From an uncultured bacterium (GTDB lineage Bacteria; Cyanobacteriota; Vampirovibrionia; Gastranaerophilales; Gastranaerophilaceae), in the NCBI GenBank assembly GCA_946183815.1, contig CAMHDG010000020.1, forward strand, positions 1-11,549: 11,549 nucleotides of DNA, in the 5' to 3' direction. Positions within the stretch are counted from its first letter, which is position 1. The number at the start of each line of letters is the position of its first letter. The position numbers and the translations under genes are program-made. Positions 1 to 6,695 of the stretch are shown one piece after another. The notes under the pieces were generated by a model. That model was not told where the DNA came from. It did not search any database and saw only the letters and a list, made by a program, of their open reading frames with translations.

Positions 1-121
1 CCGATTTGTTATAAGAAAAATTGTATTAATCACTGTGAAAAAGCCGCCTCAAAAAACTCTGCCTGAATTATTATAATAATTTTTAAGTAATTATGTATGT
101 TTACAGAAAATGTATTAGTAA

Positions 122-1057
122 TCAGAACAGTTTTAGGTTTTGGCAGGGTTCTAAAAAACTTTTTTGATTTCCTTGTTGAATTATGTCGGTGTCTTTTATT
201 TTTCCAAGTAGTATAGGGGAATTTTTGTCATGAATTTTATAGTTTTCTATTGCTTTTTTCGGTGTCGAGTTTGCGTAGCAGTATTTGCACCCGTTCGGGC
301 ATGTGTCGTATGCCCCTATATCTCTTGTTTCAATACAGTTGCAGTGAGTTCTCATTCCGTTATGTTTTAGTTTTTTGAATTGTATTCCATTTGCTTTTCC
401 CAGTATATCAAGTGTCATACAGCCTGACGGATAAATATTGTATTGTTCAAAATTCCCGTTTGTAGCACAGGTTTGCAGGTGAAGATTATGTTTTTTAGCA
501 ATTTCTCCAAGTCCTTTTGCAATAATTTCTTTGTCCTCTTCAGATGTTGCTTTTAGGTCAGGCATGTTTACGGATAGTTTTTTATACATATCAACAAAAC
601 TGAAGATGCATCGGTCAATATGCGTAGTGAGTGCTTCTGTCATTTTGTTAAATGTTTTTATGTGGTAATCGGTTGTGTATTTATCTATCAGTAAAACGGG
701 GTCATATCTCCATGCAATACGCTTTGCCCCAACAATTTCTTCAAGTCTGTAAAGTGTGTTGATACTTTTTTCTATTGATGGTACATTTGGCTCAATATCT
801 TTCCCGTAGCCTGTTATGGTGTAGAAAAAGTAGGTGTTGTAGTTGTCTGTTATTTCGTGCAGTCGTTTAAGTATCGGCTCATAATTTTTTGAACAGAATA
901 CAACACAGTCAACTTTTTGAGGTGTTAATTCGTAGCGATTTACTTTATTTGGATAAAATGGATTTCTTGAGTAAACAAAACCCTCTTTAAACCTGTTTAA
1001 AAGCCATTCAGAATAATATTGAACTGTGTCTGTTCTTCCGCCGGTGTTTATAATCAT
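122..1057 (-). CDS. DUF1848 family protein, radical-SAM-like iron-sulfur protein
   Basis: The 311-residue protein matches the DUF1848 pattern from end to end. It opens with MIINTGGRTDT followed by YYSEWLLNR, has an aromatic/basic WRYDP at 116-120, and ends with a cysteine cluster: C239, C241, then C253-x3-C257-x2-C260 inside DTCPNGCKYCYAN. The CxxxCxxC spacing is that of a radical SAM [4Fe-4S] site, but it lies at the C-terminus, as is usual for this family. The reaction is unknown. The ATG is 7 bp after the stop of the thioesterase gene, with only a weak GAG as ribosome site, so translation is probably coupled. It is the last gene of a three-gene minus-strand operon. No hairpin with a T-run follows in positions 1-121. 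The family call is firm; the function is not known. Confidence 0.9.
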   Translation of the reverse strand: MIINTGGRTDTVQYYSEWLLNRFKEGFVYSRNPFYPNKVNRYELTPQKVDCVVFCSKNYEPILKRLHEITDNYNTYFFYTITGYGKDIEPNVPSIEKSINTLYRLEEIVGAKRIAWRYDPVLLIDKYTTDYHIKTFNKMTEALTTHIDRCIFSFVDMYKKLSVNMPDLKATSEEDKEIIAKGLGEIAKKHNLHLQTCATNGNFEQYNIYPSGCMTLDILGKANGIQFKKLKHNGMRTHCNCIETRDIGAYDTCPNGCKYCYANSTPKKAIENYKIHDKNSPILLGKIKDTDIIQQGNQKSFLEPCQNLKLF

Positions 1058-1064
1058 AGTTGCT

Positions 1065-1856
1065 CTAGCAGTTTTCTTTTCTTACGGATAAATCGTAATC
1101 TACAATACATCCATAATCATTAGTTTTATCAATCCAAGAGGTTTGAATATCACAAATACTTTCCCCGTTCTTTGTTATTTTGTGAGAATAGGTATTAGTT
1201 ATTGACGTTGTATAAGTTGAGCAATTCAAAACATCATCAAGGAAAGATTCTTTGTTAAATTTTATATAGAGTGATTTTAAAAGGTGATTTTTCTTAAAGT
1301 CTTTACTTGCTGTTGCCTCTGCTAAATTTATATAACTTTTATTGTTAACGTGGTTGTTAAAGTCAATATCGGAAAGGTTATTTTTATGATTAATCTCACT
1401 AACTTTTTCCTGACATTCTTCAAGTATAAATTTTTTATGCTCCCCAAGAGTAAGTTCGTTGCAAATTACAAACTTGTCCGCAATAACATCCGTTTTTACA
1501 GGTCTTTTTGAAGTATCGTTAAGTAAAAACCAACAACTGTTCCCTTTTGCAAAAGGTTTGTTTTGATAGGACAGTTCATAATCAGCGTAAATTTTTAGTT
1601 TTGTAATTTCTGATATCCAAATATTAACTTCAATTTCTTCAGACCAATAGGGCAATATAGAAAGGAACACAATATTAAATTCCCCGACAACCCAAATTAA
1701 GTTTTGGCTGAATAAATCGTATGCAGCAACTCTTTTTGTCCCGCAATATCTTGCAAAAGCATCCTGAAGATACATAATTGCAGATATAGGTCTGAGCCTG
1801 TATTCCTGCATATCCATATTATCCAGTATTACGTTATATTTATGTGAATATTTCAT
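1065..1856 (-). CDS. Acyl-ACP thioesterase family protein (FatA/FatB-like)
   Basis: The 263-residue protein has the double hot-dog layout of acyl-ACP thioesterases, which release free fatty acids from acyl carrier protein in the cytoplasm. The N-terminal half carries the typical opening (YNVILDNMDMQEYRLRP, then LQDAFARYCG near 31-39) and an LIWVVGEFNIVF strand. The second hot-dog begins with D163-I-D165-F-N167-N-H169-V-N-N, matching the family's catalytic Asn/His motif followed by Y175. Length fits bacterial members (about 240-265). The ATG is preceded by AAGGA that overlaps the stop of the upstream SnoaL-like gene, a 12-bp gap, so the two are co-translated. Acyl specificity cannot be read from sequence. 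It may supply a free acid for its operon partners; that is inference. Confidence 0.85.
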   Translation of the reverse strand: MKYSHKYNVILDNMDMQEYRLRPISAIMYLQDAFARYCGTKRVAAYDLFSQNLIWVVGEFNIVFLSILPYWSEEIEVNIWISEITKLKIYADYELSYQNKPFAKGNSCWFLLNDTSKRPVKTDVIADKFVICNELTLGEHKKFILEECQEKVSEINHKNNLSDIDFNNHVNNKSYINLAEATASKDFKKNHLLKSLYIKFNKESFLDDVLNCSTYTTSITNTYSHKITKNGESICDIQTSWIDKTNDYGCIVDYDLSVRKENC

Positions 1857-1868
1857 AGTTGTTGTTCC

Positions 1869-2291
1869 TTAATTTTTACATAGTCCAAGTGGTCTTAAAA
1901 TTCCTATCATCCCTTCTGCTGCAACGTCTTTTGTAACTTTGCCCTCTTCGTTAAAGTAGTAGAAATTCATAACGCTAACTTTAATTTTTTTTGCGGTTGG
2001 TTTTACCCCTAAAAATTCACCATCGTGAGTTCCTGTGAGAGTCCAGTGAACAGCAACTTTTTCTTCATCGCTGACCATATCTTCTATCTTCCACTGAACA
2101 TCAGAAAATCCTGTTCTCATAAAATGTACGACCGATAAATATCCTTCCCCTCCGTATAGTGCATCAGGGCTTGCAGGAGTGAAAAATGGGGCATTTGGGT
2201 CAACAAGTTCTTCTGCCAGTTTTTTATCTGCAGTATTAATCATTGTTTCAAACTTTTTCATTAATTCTTTGTTTCTGTTTGATAAATTCAT
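1869..2291 (-). CDS. SnoaL-like/ester-cyclase fold protein (NTF2-like superfamily)
   Basis: The protein is 140 residues from the chosen ATG. An in-frame start 12 codons upstream (position 2327) is possible but lacks a ribosome site, whereas the ATG at 2291 has AAGGAGG five bases before it. The sequence fits the SnoaL-like polyketide cyclase/ester cyclase family: an N-terminal helix pair (1-30), then VHWTLTGTHDGEFLGVKPTA (81-100), a paired strand with NFYYFNEEGKV (109-119), and a C-terminal GMIGILRPLG (127-136). Where family members usually have Asp in the final conserved segment, this one reads AAEGMIG, with Glu; its catalytic status is therefore doubtful. First gene of the operon with the thioesterase and DUF1848 genes. 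A TATAAT-like -10 at 2338-2343 (minus) is possible, without a good -35. Confidence 0.75.
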   Translation of the reverse strand: MNLSNRNKELMKKFETMINTADKKLAEELVDPNAPFFTPASPDALYGGEGYLSVVHFMRTGFSDVQWKIEDMVSDEEKVAVHWTLTGTHDGEFLGVKPTAKKIKVSVMNFYYFNEEGKVTKDVAAEGMIGILRPLGLCKN

Positions 2292-2296
2292 AAAGT

Positions 2297-2303
2297 CCTC
2301 CTT
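2297..2303 (-). promoter_or_regulatory. Strong ribosome binding site that sets the SnoaL-like gene start
   Basis: On the minus strand this reads AAGGAGG, a full anti-16S match, five bases before ATG 2291. It argues for the shorter reading of the gene over the upstream in-frame ATG at 2327. Confidence 0.8.
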
Positions 2304-2409
2304 TAAATTAATGATAACATAAACCATATCGCATAATATTATAAAATGCTGTACTCGACTTGCCTGTTTTTTGATTTAGTTTATGTGTTGTGTTATTCAA
2401 ATTTTGAGA

Positions 2410-2437
2410 GGGGGATTCGAGAATCCTGAAGCCCCAG
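2410..2437 (+). other. tRNA 3'-end-like relic in inverted orientation
   Basis: Read on the plus strand, these 28 bases resemble the T-arm and 3' acceptor strand of a tRNA: a GGGGG stem, ATTCGA, ATCCT, then GCCCCAG. They align with the 3' end of the intact tRNA-Gln (GGAGG-TTCGA-ATCCT-TCC-GCCCCAG) with a two-base GA insertion. The intact gene is on the opposite strand, so the two are tail to tail around one shared terminator hairpin. No D-arm or anticodon arm is seen upstream (2331-2409), so it is not a functional tRNA. A chance or structural inverted repeat of the acceptor sequence is the alternative. Confidence 0.4.
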
Positions 2438-2444
2438 ACATAAA

Positions 2445-2477
2445 AAAAAGACTTAACCGCAAAAGTTAAGTCTTTTT
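2445..2477 (-). terminator. Intrinsic terminator of tRNA-Gln, possibly bidirectional
   Basis: A perfect 13-bp inverted repeat (2445-2457 and 2465-2477, arm AAAAAGACTTAAC) encloses a 7-base loop. On the minus strand the hairpin core GACTTAAC/GTTAAGTC is followed by eight T. It starts only a few bases after the tRNA 3' end. The plus strand also has a T-run (five T), so it could stop transcription from the left as well. Confidence 0.85.
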
Positions 2478-2480
2478 AAA

Positions 2481-2553
2481 CTGGGGCGGAAGGATTCGAA
2501 CCTCCGAGATGGCTGGACCAAAACCAGCTGCCTTACCACTTGGCGACGCCCCA
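2481..2553 (-). tRNA. tRNA-Gln (anticodon UUG)
   Basis: The minus strand folds as a complete cloverleaf of 73 nt: acceptor TGGGGCG/CGCCCCA with the weak first U-A pair typical of glutamine tRNAs, discriminator G at 2481, a D-arm GCC...GGC, an anticodon stem GCTGG/CCAGC with 7-base loop TTTTGGT giving anticodon TTG, and a T-arm GGAGG-TTCGAAT-CCTTC with one G-T wobble. CCA is not encoded. It reads CAA, and CAG by wobble. It stands alone between the SnoaL-like operon and a plus-strand gene, with its own promoter and terminator. Confidence 0.95.
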
Positions 2554-2567
2554 TTGCGTTTACATCT

Positions 2568-2598
2568 ATTATAATATTATTTCAAGACTGAATGTCAA
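2568..2598 (-). promoter_or_regulatory. Sigma-70-type promoter of tRNA-Gln
   Basis: On the minus strand a perfect TTGACA (2593-2598) is followed by a TATAAT (2568-2573) at 19 bases, or by an overlapping TATTAT (2571-2576) at 16 bases. The tRNA 5' end at 2553 lies 14 bases beyond the nearer -10, as expected for a short 5' leader. The perfect -35 fits a strongly transcribed stable RNA gene. Confidence 0.65.
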
Positions 2599-2650
2599 GT
2601 ATTCAATTTGAGTTTATATATTACGCTTTGTTAACTATGACTTTTAAAAC

Positions 2651-2668
2651 TAACAAAAATTTTTGTTA
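2651..2668. repeat. Perfect 18-bp palindrome upstream of the HEGEH gene
   Basis: TAACAAAAATTTTTGTTA is an exact palindrome 26 bp before the ATG at 2695 and just upstream of the GAGG ribosome site (2686-2689). It could be an operator or part of a promoter. The same 9-base half-sites recur at 7187-7211 in the reverse arrangement. Confidence 0.5.
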
Positions 2669-2694
2669 TCGGACATTATTTTATTGAGGTTGTT

Positions 2695-3903
2695 ATGAAT
2701 ATCACGAAAAGTTTAGATAGTTTAATTGGTCAAGTTCGTCATAAACCAATAAAGTCAAAGGTTAGAGATAGTAAATATATATTATTGGGAAAGTCACAAC
2801 CGCTCCCTGTTTCAAATCTAAACAACATGAGCGGACATATTCCTGATAATGCGGTTACGTATTCGTACATAAACATTGGGAAAAAGAACATGCCTGATTT
2901 TCAGAAAACAGTAATTACTTTTAATGATAAAGATAATCAGGTTATCAGAAAAATTTTTGTTGGCACAGGTATGACTTCAAAAATAAGGGATTATGAAAAG
3001 AATGTCTATGCAAAAGACGGCTGGAATGAGTTTTTAGAACACAGGCACATAAAGACTAAAGAGGTTACTCCTGACGGAAACGGCTGGCAGCCTGTTCAGG
3101 AGGAGGATCAGTATATTCATTTATCAACCACAAAATATAAATATAAAAGAGGTTTTGCAAGAAAATTGCATATAAACAAAAATGAATATCATCATGACAA
3201 CGGGCAGAATAAGATTGTTGCAACAATTACTGAATATCCTTATAATATGGGATTTCAGGATATTAAAGATAAAAAGGTTATGGGGGTTGAAATGTCAATA
3301 AAAAATAACAGACCTCATATTGACGATGTGCTTCCAAGTACCAATGTAGAACTCCCTAAAAATGACGAATATTTGCCGTATCGTTTTCTGTTAGGAGAGC
3401 AAAAACAAACCTCTATTACTCAAAAAGTACTTGATGATAAAGGGGTTGGAAATTTGGGAGTAGGAATTTATTATTTAAAAGATATAGTGCCTAAAAATTC
3501 AGAGGGGATGTTTAATCATCTTGACGGGAATATTTATTACAGAGATGTAAGTAAATCGCATCCTGTTAAAATAGCGGGTCACGAGGGTGAACATGTATAT
3601 CAGTATTCTTTGATAGGTCGATTAGGGAAATTGTTGAGTAAGTTTGGGATAATATGTAAAACACACTTACCTTCTGTGACGGATATTAAAGAAATGGATA
3701 AAGGGTATAAGTGTGTTATTGCAGCAGAAAAGTATCCAAAACTTTCCGAAACCGAAAATTTAAAAAATAATTTAGACTATTGGGAAAACGGGCTTGAGGT
3801 AGGTGCAAGATTAAGTGCAGACGAGATTACAAAATCTTATGATGAAGGACGTCAGGTGCTAATAAAAGAGTTTCCGTACGCAAAAGGCGAAACAGTCTTT
3901 TAA
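2695..3903 (+). CDS. Unrecognised 402-aa protein with HEGEH putative zinc-metallopeptidase motif
   Basis: I do not recognise this family. Residues 1-230 are mixed alpha/beta, rich in charged and aromatic residues, with no signal peptide and no membrane span, suggesting a cytoplasmic protein or one exported by another route. Near the C-terminus is H296-E-G-E-H300, fitting the HExxH zinc-binding consensus, preceded by a small beta segment (GVGIYYLKDIV) and followed about 68 residues later by GLEVGARLSADE, in which E368 could be the third zinc ligand as in gluzincins. That arrangement resembles metallopeptidase domains where a helix with E-x-x-A-R follows the motif. Start: ATG with GAGG five bases upstream. 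It precedes the GltA-like gene by 74 bp with no terminator between, so partial co-transcription is possible. Protease activity is inference from one motif. Confidence 0.75.
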   Translation: MNITKSLDSLIGQVRHKPIKSKVRDSKYILLGKSQPLPVSNLNNMSGHIPDNAVTYSYINIGKKNMPDFQKTVITFNDKDNQVIRKIFVGTGMTSKIRDYEKNVYAKDGWNEFLEHRHIKTKEVTPDGNGWQPVQEEDQYIHLSTTKYKYKRGFARKLHINKNEYHHDNGQNKIVATITEYPYNMGFQDIKDKKVMGVEMSIKNNRPHIDDVLPSTNVELPKNDEYLPYRFLLGEQKQTSITQKVLDDKGVGNLGVGIYYLKDIVPKNSEGMFNHLDGNIYYRDVSKSHPVKIAGHEGEHVYQYSLIGRLGKLLSKFGIICKTHLPSVTDIKEMDKGYKCVIAAEKYPKLSETENLKNNLDYWENGLEVGARLSADEITKSYDEGRQVLIKEFPYAKGETVF

Positions 3904-3963
3904 TTTACAATATTTACTATAAGCCATTTTTGGTGTAGTATTGATGTGTTAATTAAGATTATT

Positions 3964-3969
3964 AGGGAG
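3964..3969 (+). promoter_or_regulatory. Ribosome binding site that sets the GltA-like start
   Basis: AGGGAG lies eight bases before ATG 3978. The in-frame GTG at 3969 overlaps this site and so cannot use it, which supports the ATG three codons later. A weak promoter (TTGGTG at 3930-3935, 18 bases, TAAGAT at 3954-3959) could serve the gene, but it is not strong evidence. Confidence 0.6.
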
Positions 3970-3977
3970 TGAGCGAT

Positions 3978-5345
3978 ATGGAACGTCAACATCCGGTTGA
4001 GCAGGATAAAATAAAAAGAAGAAGCAATTTTGAAGCAGTGGAGGAAAATTTCACTGATGAACAGGCAAAAAACGAGGCATCAAGATGCTTAAATTGTAAA
4101 AATCCTCGTTGTGTAAAGGGTTGTCCTGTAAATATTCAGATACCGAATTTTATCCAACAGGTAAAAGAAGGAAATATTGATAAAGCGGGTGAAATAATAA
4201 GGGAAACAAGTATGCTCCCTTCTGTATGTGGCAGGGTTTGCCCGCAGGAAAGACAGTGCGAGGGCAACTGTGTATTGGGGATTAAAGGTGAATCCGTTGC
4301 TATCGGTGCGTTAGAAAGGTATGTTGGCGACAAAACTAATGCAGCAGAGGTAGAGATTAAACCATCGGGCAAAAAGGTTGCAGTTGTCGGTTCAGGTTGT
4401 GCAGGAATAACGGCTGCCGCTGACTTAAGAAAAGCGGGTCATGAGGTTACTGTATTTGAGGCTTTGCATAAGTTAGGCGGAGTATTGAGATATGGTATTC
4501 CTCCTTTCAGGCTTCCAAGAGTAGTTTTGGATAAAGAGATAAATAACCTAAAAAAAATGGGTGTTGAGTTTAAGAAAAATGTAATTGTCGGAAAATCTAT
4601 TACTCTTAAACAATTACAGGATGATGGCTATGATGCAATTTTCATTTGTTCGGGTGCGGGCTTACCTAAAATGATGAATATCAAGGGAGAAAATCTGAAC
4701 GGAGTATTTTCCGCAAACGAGTTTTTGACAAGGGTGAATCTAATGCAGGCAAATGATGAAAAGACTGCGACCCCGTTAAAAGTCGGTAAGAAGGTTGCAG
4801 TAATCGGCGGAGGTAATGTTGCGATGGATGCGGCAAGAACTGCTGTCAGAGTTGGGTTTGAAGATGTCTATATTGTGTATAGAAGAACGGAAAAAGAACT
4901 TCCTGCAAGATTAGAAGAAATTCGCCACGCAAAAGAAGAAGGAGTTATTTTTAAATTTCTACACGCTCCATCTGAAATATTGGAAAAAGATGGTTATGTT
5001 GACGGAATGAAATTTGAAATTTGCGTTTTGGGTGAGCCTGATGAATCCGGCAGACAGAAACCTGTCGGAACAGGAGAGTTTGTGACATTAGACGTTGATA
5101 CAGTTATTGTTGCGTTAGGCACAGGTCCGAACCCTATTATCCAAAAATCTGCAGTTGATGAAGGTATTAATTTTGATATGGATAGACGCGGCTATTTTGT
5201 TGTTAATGAAGAAACAAGAGAAACCTCTATCCCTAAAATATTTGCAGGTGGTGATGTTGCCCCTGTCGGTACATCTAACGCTATCAATGCAATGGGTGCA
5301 GGTAAAAAAGCAGCAAAGGCTATTAATGAGTATTTGGGAGCATAA
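3978..5345 (+). CDS. gltA: Glutamate synthase small-subunit family oxidoreductase (GltA/GltD/NfnL-like)
   Basis: This 455-residue FAD and iron-sulfur protein belongs to the family that passes electrons between NAD(P)H and a partner. The N-terminus has two cysteine clusters for [4Fe-4S] centres: C37-x2-C40-x4-C45-x3-C49 and C84-x3-C88-x5-C94-x3-C98. The FAD-binding GSGCAG follows (138-143), then FEALHKLGGVLRYGIP (160-175), the NAD(P)H site VIGGGNVAMDAA (275-286) with YRRTEKELPAR (301-311), and a C-terminal FAD contact FAGGDVAP (422-429). In GSGCAG the usual proline is cysteine. No large glutamate synthase subunit and no NfnS/SudB neighbour is present, so it may be the stand-alone GltA type, NfnL, or a subunit encoded apart. 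Its stop is 2 bp before the next gene. Family is firm; partner and reaction are open. Confidence 0.88.
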   Translation: MERQHPVEQDKIKRRSNFEAVEENFTDEQAKNEASRCLNCKNPRCVKGCPVNIQIPNFIQQVKEGNIDKAGEIIRETSMLPSVCGRVCPQERQCEGNCVLGIKGESVAIGALERYVGDKTNAAEVEIKPSGKKVAVVGSGCAGITAAADLRKAGHEVTVFEALHKLGGVLRYGIPPFRLPRVVLDKEINNLKKMGVEFKKNVIVGKSITLKQLQDDGYDAIFICSGAGLPKMMNIKGENLNGVFSANEFLTRVNLMQANDEKTATPLKVGKKVAVIGGGNVAMDAARTAVRVGFEDVYIVYRRTEKELPARLEEIRHAKEEGVIFKFLHAPSEILEKDGYVDGMKFEICVLGEPDESGRQKPVGTGEFVTLDVDTVIVALGTGPNPIIQKSAVDEGINFDMDRRGYFVVNEETRETSIPKIFAGGDVAPVGTSNAINAMGAGKKAAKAINEYLGA

Positions 5346-5347
5346 TA

Positions 5348-6379
5348 ATGAATAAGATTTTAAAAACGGTAGTTGTTTTATCGGTAGTAAATTTGTTTTT
5401 GGTTTTGCCTTGTTTTTCGATTGATTTAGATTCAACGGTGACTGATAAGTCAAGACAAACTTATAGTAGCGGTTCTGCCGTAAATAATACTGTGACTAAG
5501 CCTGCCAATGTAAAACAGGAGGTTAAGAAAACCGGTGAGCCAGTTATTGAACAAAAAGTTGAAAAACCAATTATAATACAAGATTTGCCAAAAGTGCCTA
5601 ATCTTCCAAAGAGTGCAGCCAGTTCTACTGTTGCCCCTTTGAATACTCTTTATAGCGGTAAAATGCCTAACTCTGAAGCACTAATTCCATGTACTGATAT
5701 TGTTGTAAAAGATTTAATAGTTGATTCTTCCGTTTATAAGTCCAAGTCAACAAAAATTGCCAGTGCAAGTACAAAAAATAAAAATACAGTTAAATACAGA
5801 ACAGCGAAACTTGTGAGAGGTACACAAATCAGAGTTATTAACAAATCACAAATTACTGATAATTTAGTTGAGGGTCAGAGTGTAACTTTCTTATCTACGC
5901 AAGAAATTAACACTGCGTATTTTACTATCCCAAAAAATACTGTCTTTACGGCAAAAGTAGTGTCATCACATAAACCGCAAATGACTTGTAATGGCGGACT
6001 TGTTGGTTTAAAAATAGTTTCTGCTAATATAAACGGTTATACTCAAAAAGTTAATGCAGGGATAATTAAACTTAACACCGACAATGTATATTTCAGTAAT
6101 CTTAAGGGCGGACATACATACTTTAAGAGTGTTGGGAAGAAATACCAATGGGGAAAAAATATTTGTTCAAAATGGAAAAAAACATCACATAATCTTGCAA
6201 ATAATGGTGCAGGTGTAATTATTGCTCCGTTCCCATACATAGCGGGTTATGTTGTTTTTGCAGCAAGTACGGTGGCATCACCTGCAACTGCACTTTTAGA
6301 AGAAGGGGGTAACCTTGTTATTCCTGCAAAGACATCTTTTACCATAAAAGTATATGAAGATGCCCAATTAAGATATTAG
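5348..6379 (+). CDS. Secreted hypothetical protein, beta-rich, translationally coupled to gltA-like gene
   Basis: The 343-residue protein starts with a clear signal peptide: MNKILK, a hydrophobic stretch (7-21), and LPCFS before IDLD, so cleavage near residue 24 is likely. The cysteine is preceded by proline, which does not fit a lipobox. Residues 25-90 are low-complexity, rich in T, K, P and V. The rest (about 95-343) is beta-rich, with the pattern of barrel-like domains that alternate IP-K-N/G-T turns with short strands (TIPKNTVFTAKVV near 192-206; VIPAKTSFTIKVYED at the end). A hydrophobic stretch rich in A, G and V (about 288-315, from GAGVIIAPFPY on) may be membrane-associated. I do not recognise the family. 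GGGAG at 5336-5340 is its ribosome site and lies inside the gltA-like gene, so translation is coupled. Its location in the envelope seems unrelated to glutamate metabolism. Confidence 0.75.
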   Translation: MNKILKTVVVLSVVNLFLVLPCFSIDLDSTVTDKSRQTYSSGSAVNNTVTKPANVKQEVKKTGEPVIEQKVEKPIIIQDLPKVPNLPKSAASSTVAPLNTLYSGKMPNSEALIPCTDIVVKDLIVDSSVYKSKSTKIASASTKNKNTVKYRTAKLVRGTQIRVINKSQITDNLVEGQSVTFLSTQEINTAYFTIPKNTVFTAKVVSSHKPQMTCNGGLVGLKIVSANINGYTQKVNAGIIKLNTDNVYFSNLKGGHTYFKSVGKKYQWGKNICSKWKKTSHNLANNGAGVIIAPFPYIAGYVVFAASTVASPATALLEEGGNLVIPAKTSFTIKVYEDAQLRY

Positions 6380-6384
6380 AGTAT

Positions 6385-6432
6385 TTAGGTATCTCGAGGA
6401 ATACCTAACACACCCCTGAAACTGGTTCAGGG
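6385..6432. other. Two tandem hairpins between convergent genes
   Basis: TTAGGTAT/ATACCTAA (6385-6392, 6401-6408) has an 8-base loop holding CTCGAG. After five bases comes CCCTGAA-ACTGG-TTCAGGG (6414-6432). They begin 5 bp after the stop of the secreted-protein gene and end 16 bp before the stop of the small membrane gene on the other strand. Neither hairpin is followed by a T-run on either strand, so they could shield 3' ends or form a weak terminator, but they are not typical intrinsic terminators. Confidence 0.5.
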
Positions 6433-6448
6433 TGGTACGTTAATCAAT

Positions 6449-6583
6449 TTAGGATATTGATGTCATGTATTGCAGTGCCAGTACCATTGTCACAAACCCA
6501 ACTGCAATAATAACATTTGATACGAATTTGTTAACATCAAATTCTACAAATTTCATTGTTAAAATATCTTTTAATTCTTTCAT
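6449..6583 (-). CDS. Small single-span membrane protein, 44 aa
   Basis: A short reading frame with good signals: ATG at 6583, GAGGA nine bases upstream (6593-6597), and TAA at 6449-6451. The product begins MKELKDILTMKFVEFDVNKF, a charged, probably cytosolic segment, followed by one hydrophobic segment from V21 to about M40 (VSNVIIAVGF, VTMVLALQYM) and a short TSIS tail. It has no recognised homologue that I can name. It lies 34 bp beyond the T-run of the terminator of the 137-residue gene, so it depends on read-through or on its own weak promoter. The frame is short enough that chance cannot be excluded, but the ribosome site, amphipathic start and clean membrane segment together support a real gene. 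Confidence 0.6.
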   Translation of the reverse strand: MKELKDILTMKFVEFDVNKFVSNVIIAVGFVTMVLALQYMTSIS

Positions 6584-6617
6584 ATAACTAAATCCTCACA
6601 ATTATTGATACTACTCT

Positions 6618-6650
6618 AAAAAGAGCGACAGGAACTTAGCCTGACCGCTC
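6618..6650 (-). terminator. Intrinsic terminator after the 137-aa gene
   Basis: On the minus strand GAGCG-GT-CAGG pairs with CCTG-T-CGCTC across a 7-base loop (nine pairs with a small internal loop), followed at once by TTTTT. It lies between the 137-residue gene and the small membrane gene. The stem is interrupted, so partial read-through into the 44-codon gene is possible. Confidence 0.75.
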
Positions 6651-6695
6651 CCGAAAAATGTTTTTCTCTCCTTTCGCTTGTCTAATAGCCGTTCT

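Noticed and set aside
66..81. 16-bp perfect palindrome AATTATTATAATAATT downstream of the DUF1848 gene, as a terminator
   Set aside because: All A/T with no T-run following a G/C stem; such palindromes arise by chance in this composition.
2346..2429. Plus-strand 27-codon frame starting ATG 2346
   Set aside because: No ribosome site and it runs into the tRNA-like sequence; no support.
2481..2553. Attachment site of an integrated element at tRNA-Gln
   Set aside because: The second tRNA-like copy is inverted, not direct, and no integrase or mobile genes are in the window.
4136..4372. Minus-strand reading frame inside the GltA-like gene
   Set aside because: Shadow of a well-supported gene with iron-sulfur and FAD motifs on the plus strand.
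5155..5355. Plus-strand 66-residue frame overlapping the end of the GltA-like gene
   Set aside because: It is the +1 shadow of the C-terminus of that protein; the conserved FAD-contact motif lies in the other frame.
6651..6690. Orphan AAAGGAGA followed by ATT as a leader peptide start before the terminator
   Set aside because: ATT starts are very rare and the encoded peptide would be seven residues with no regulatory sense.
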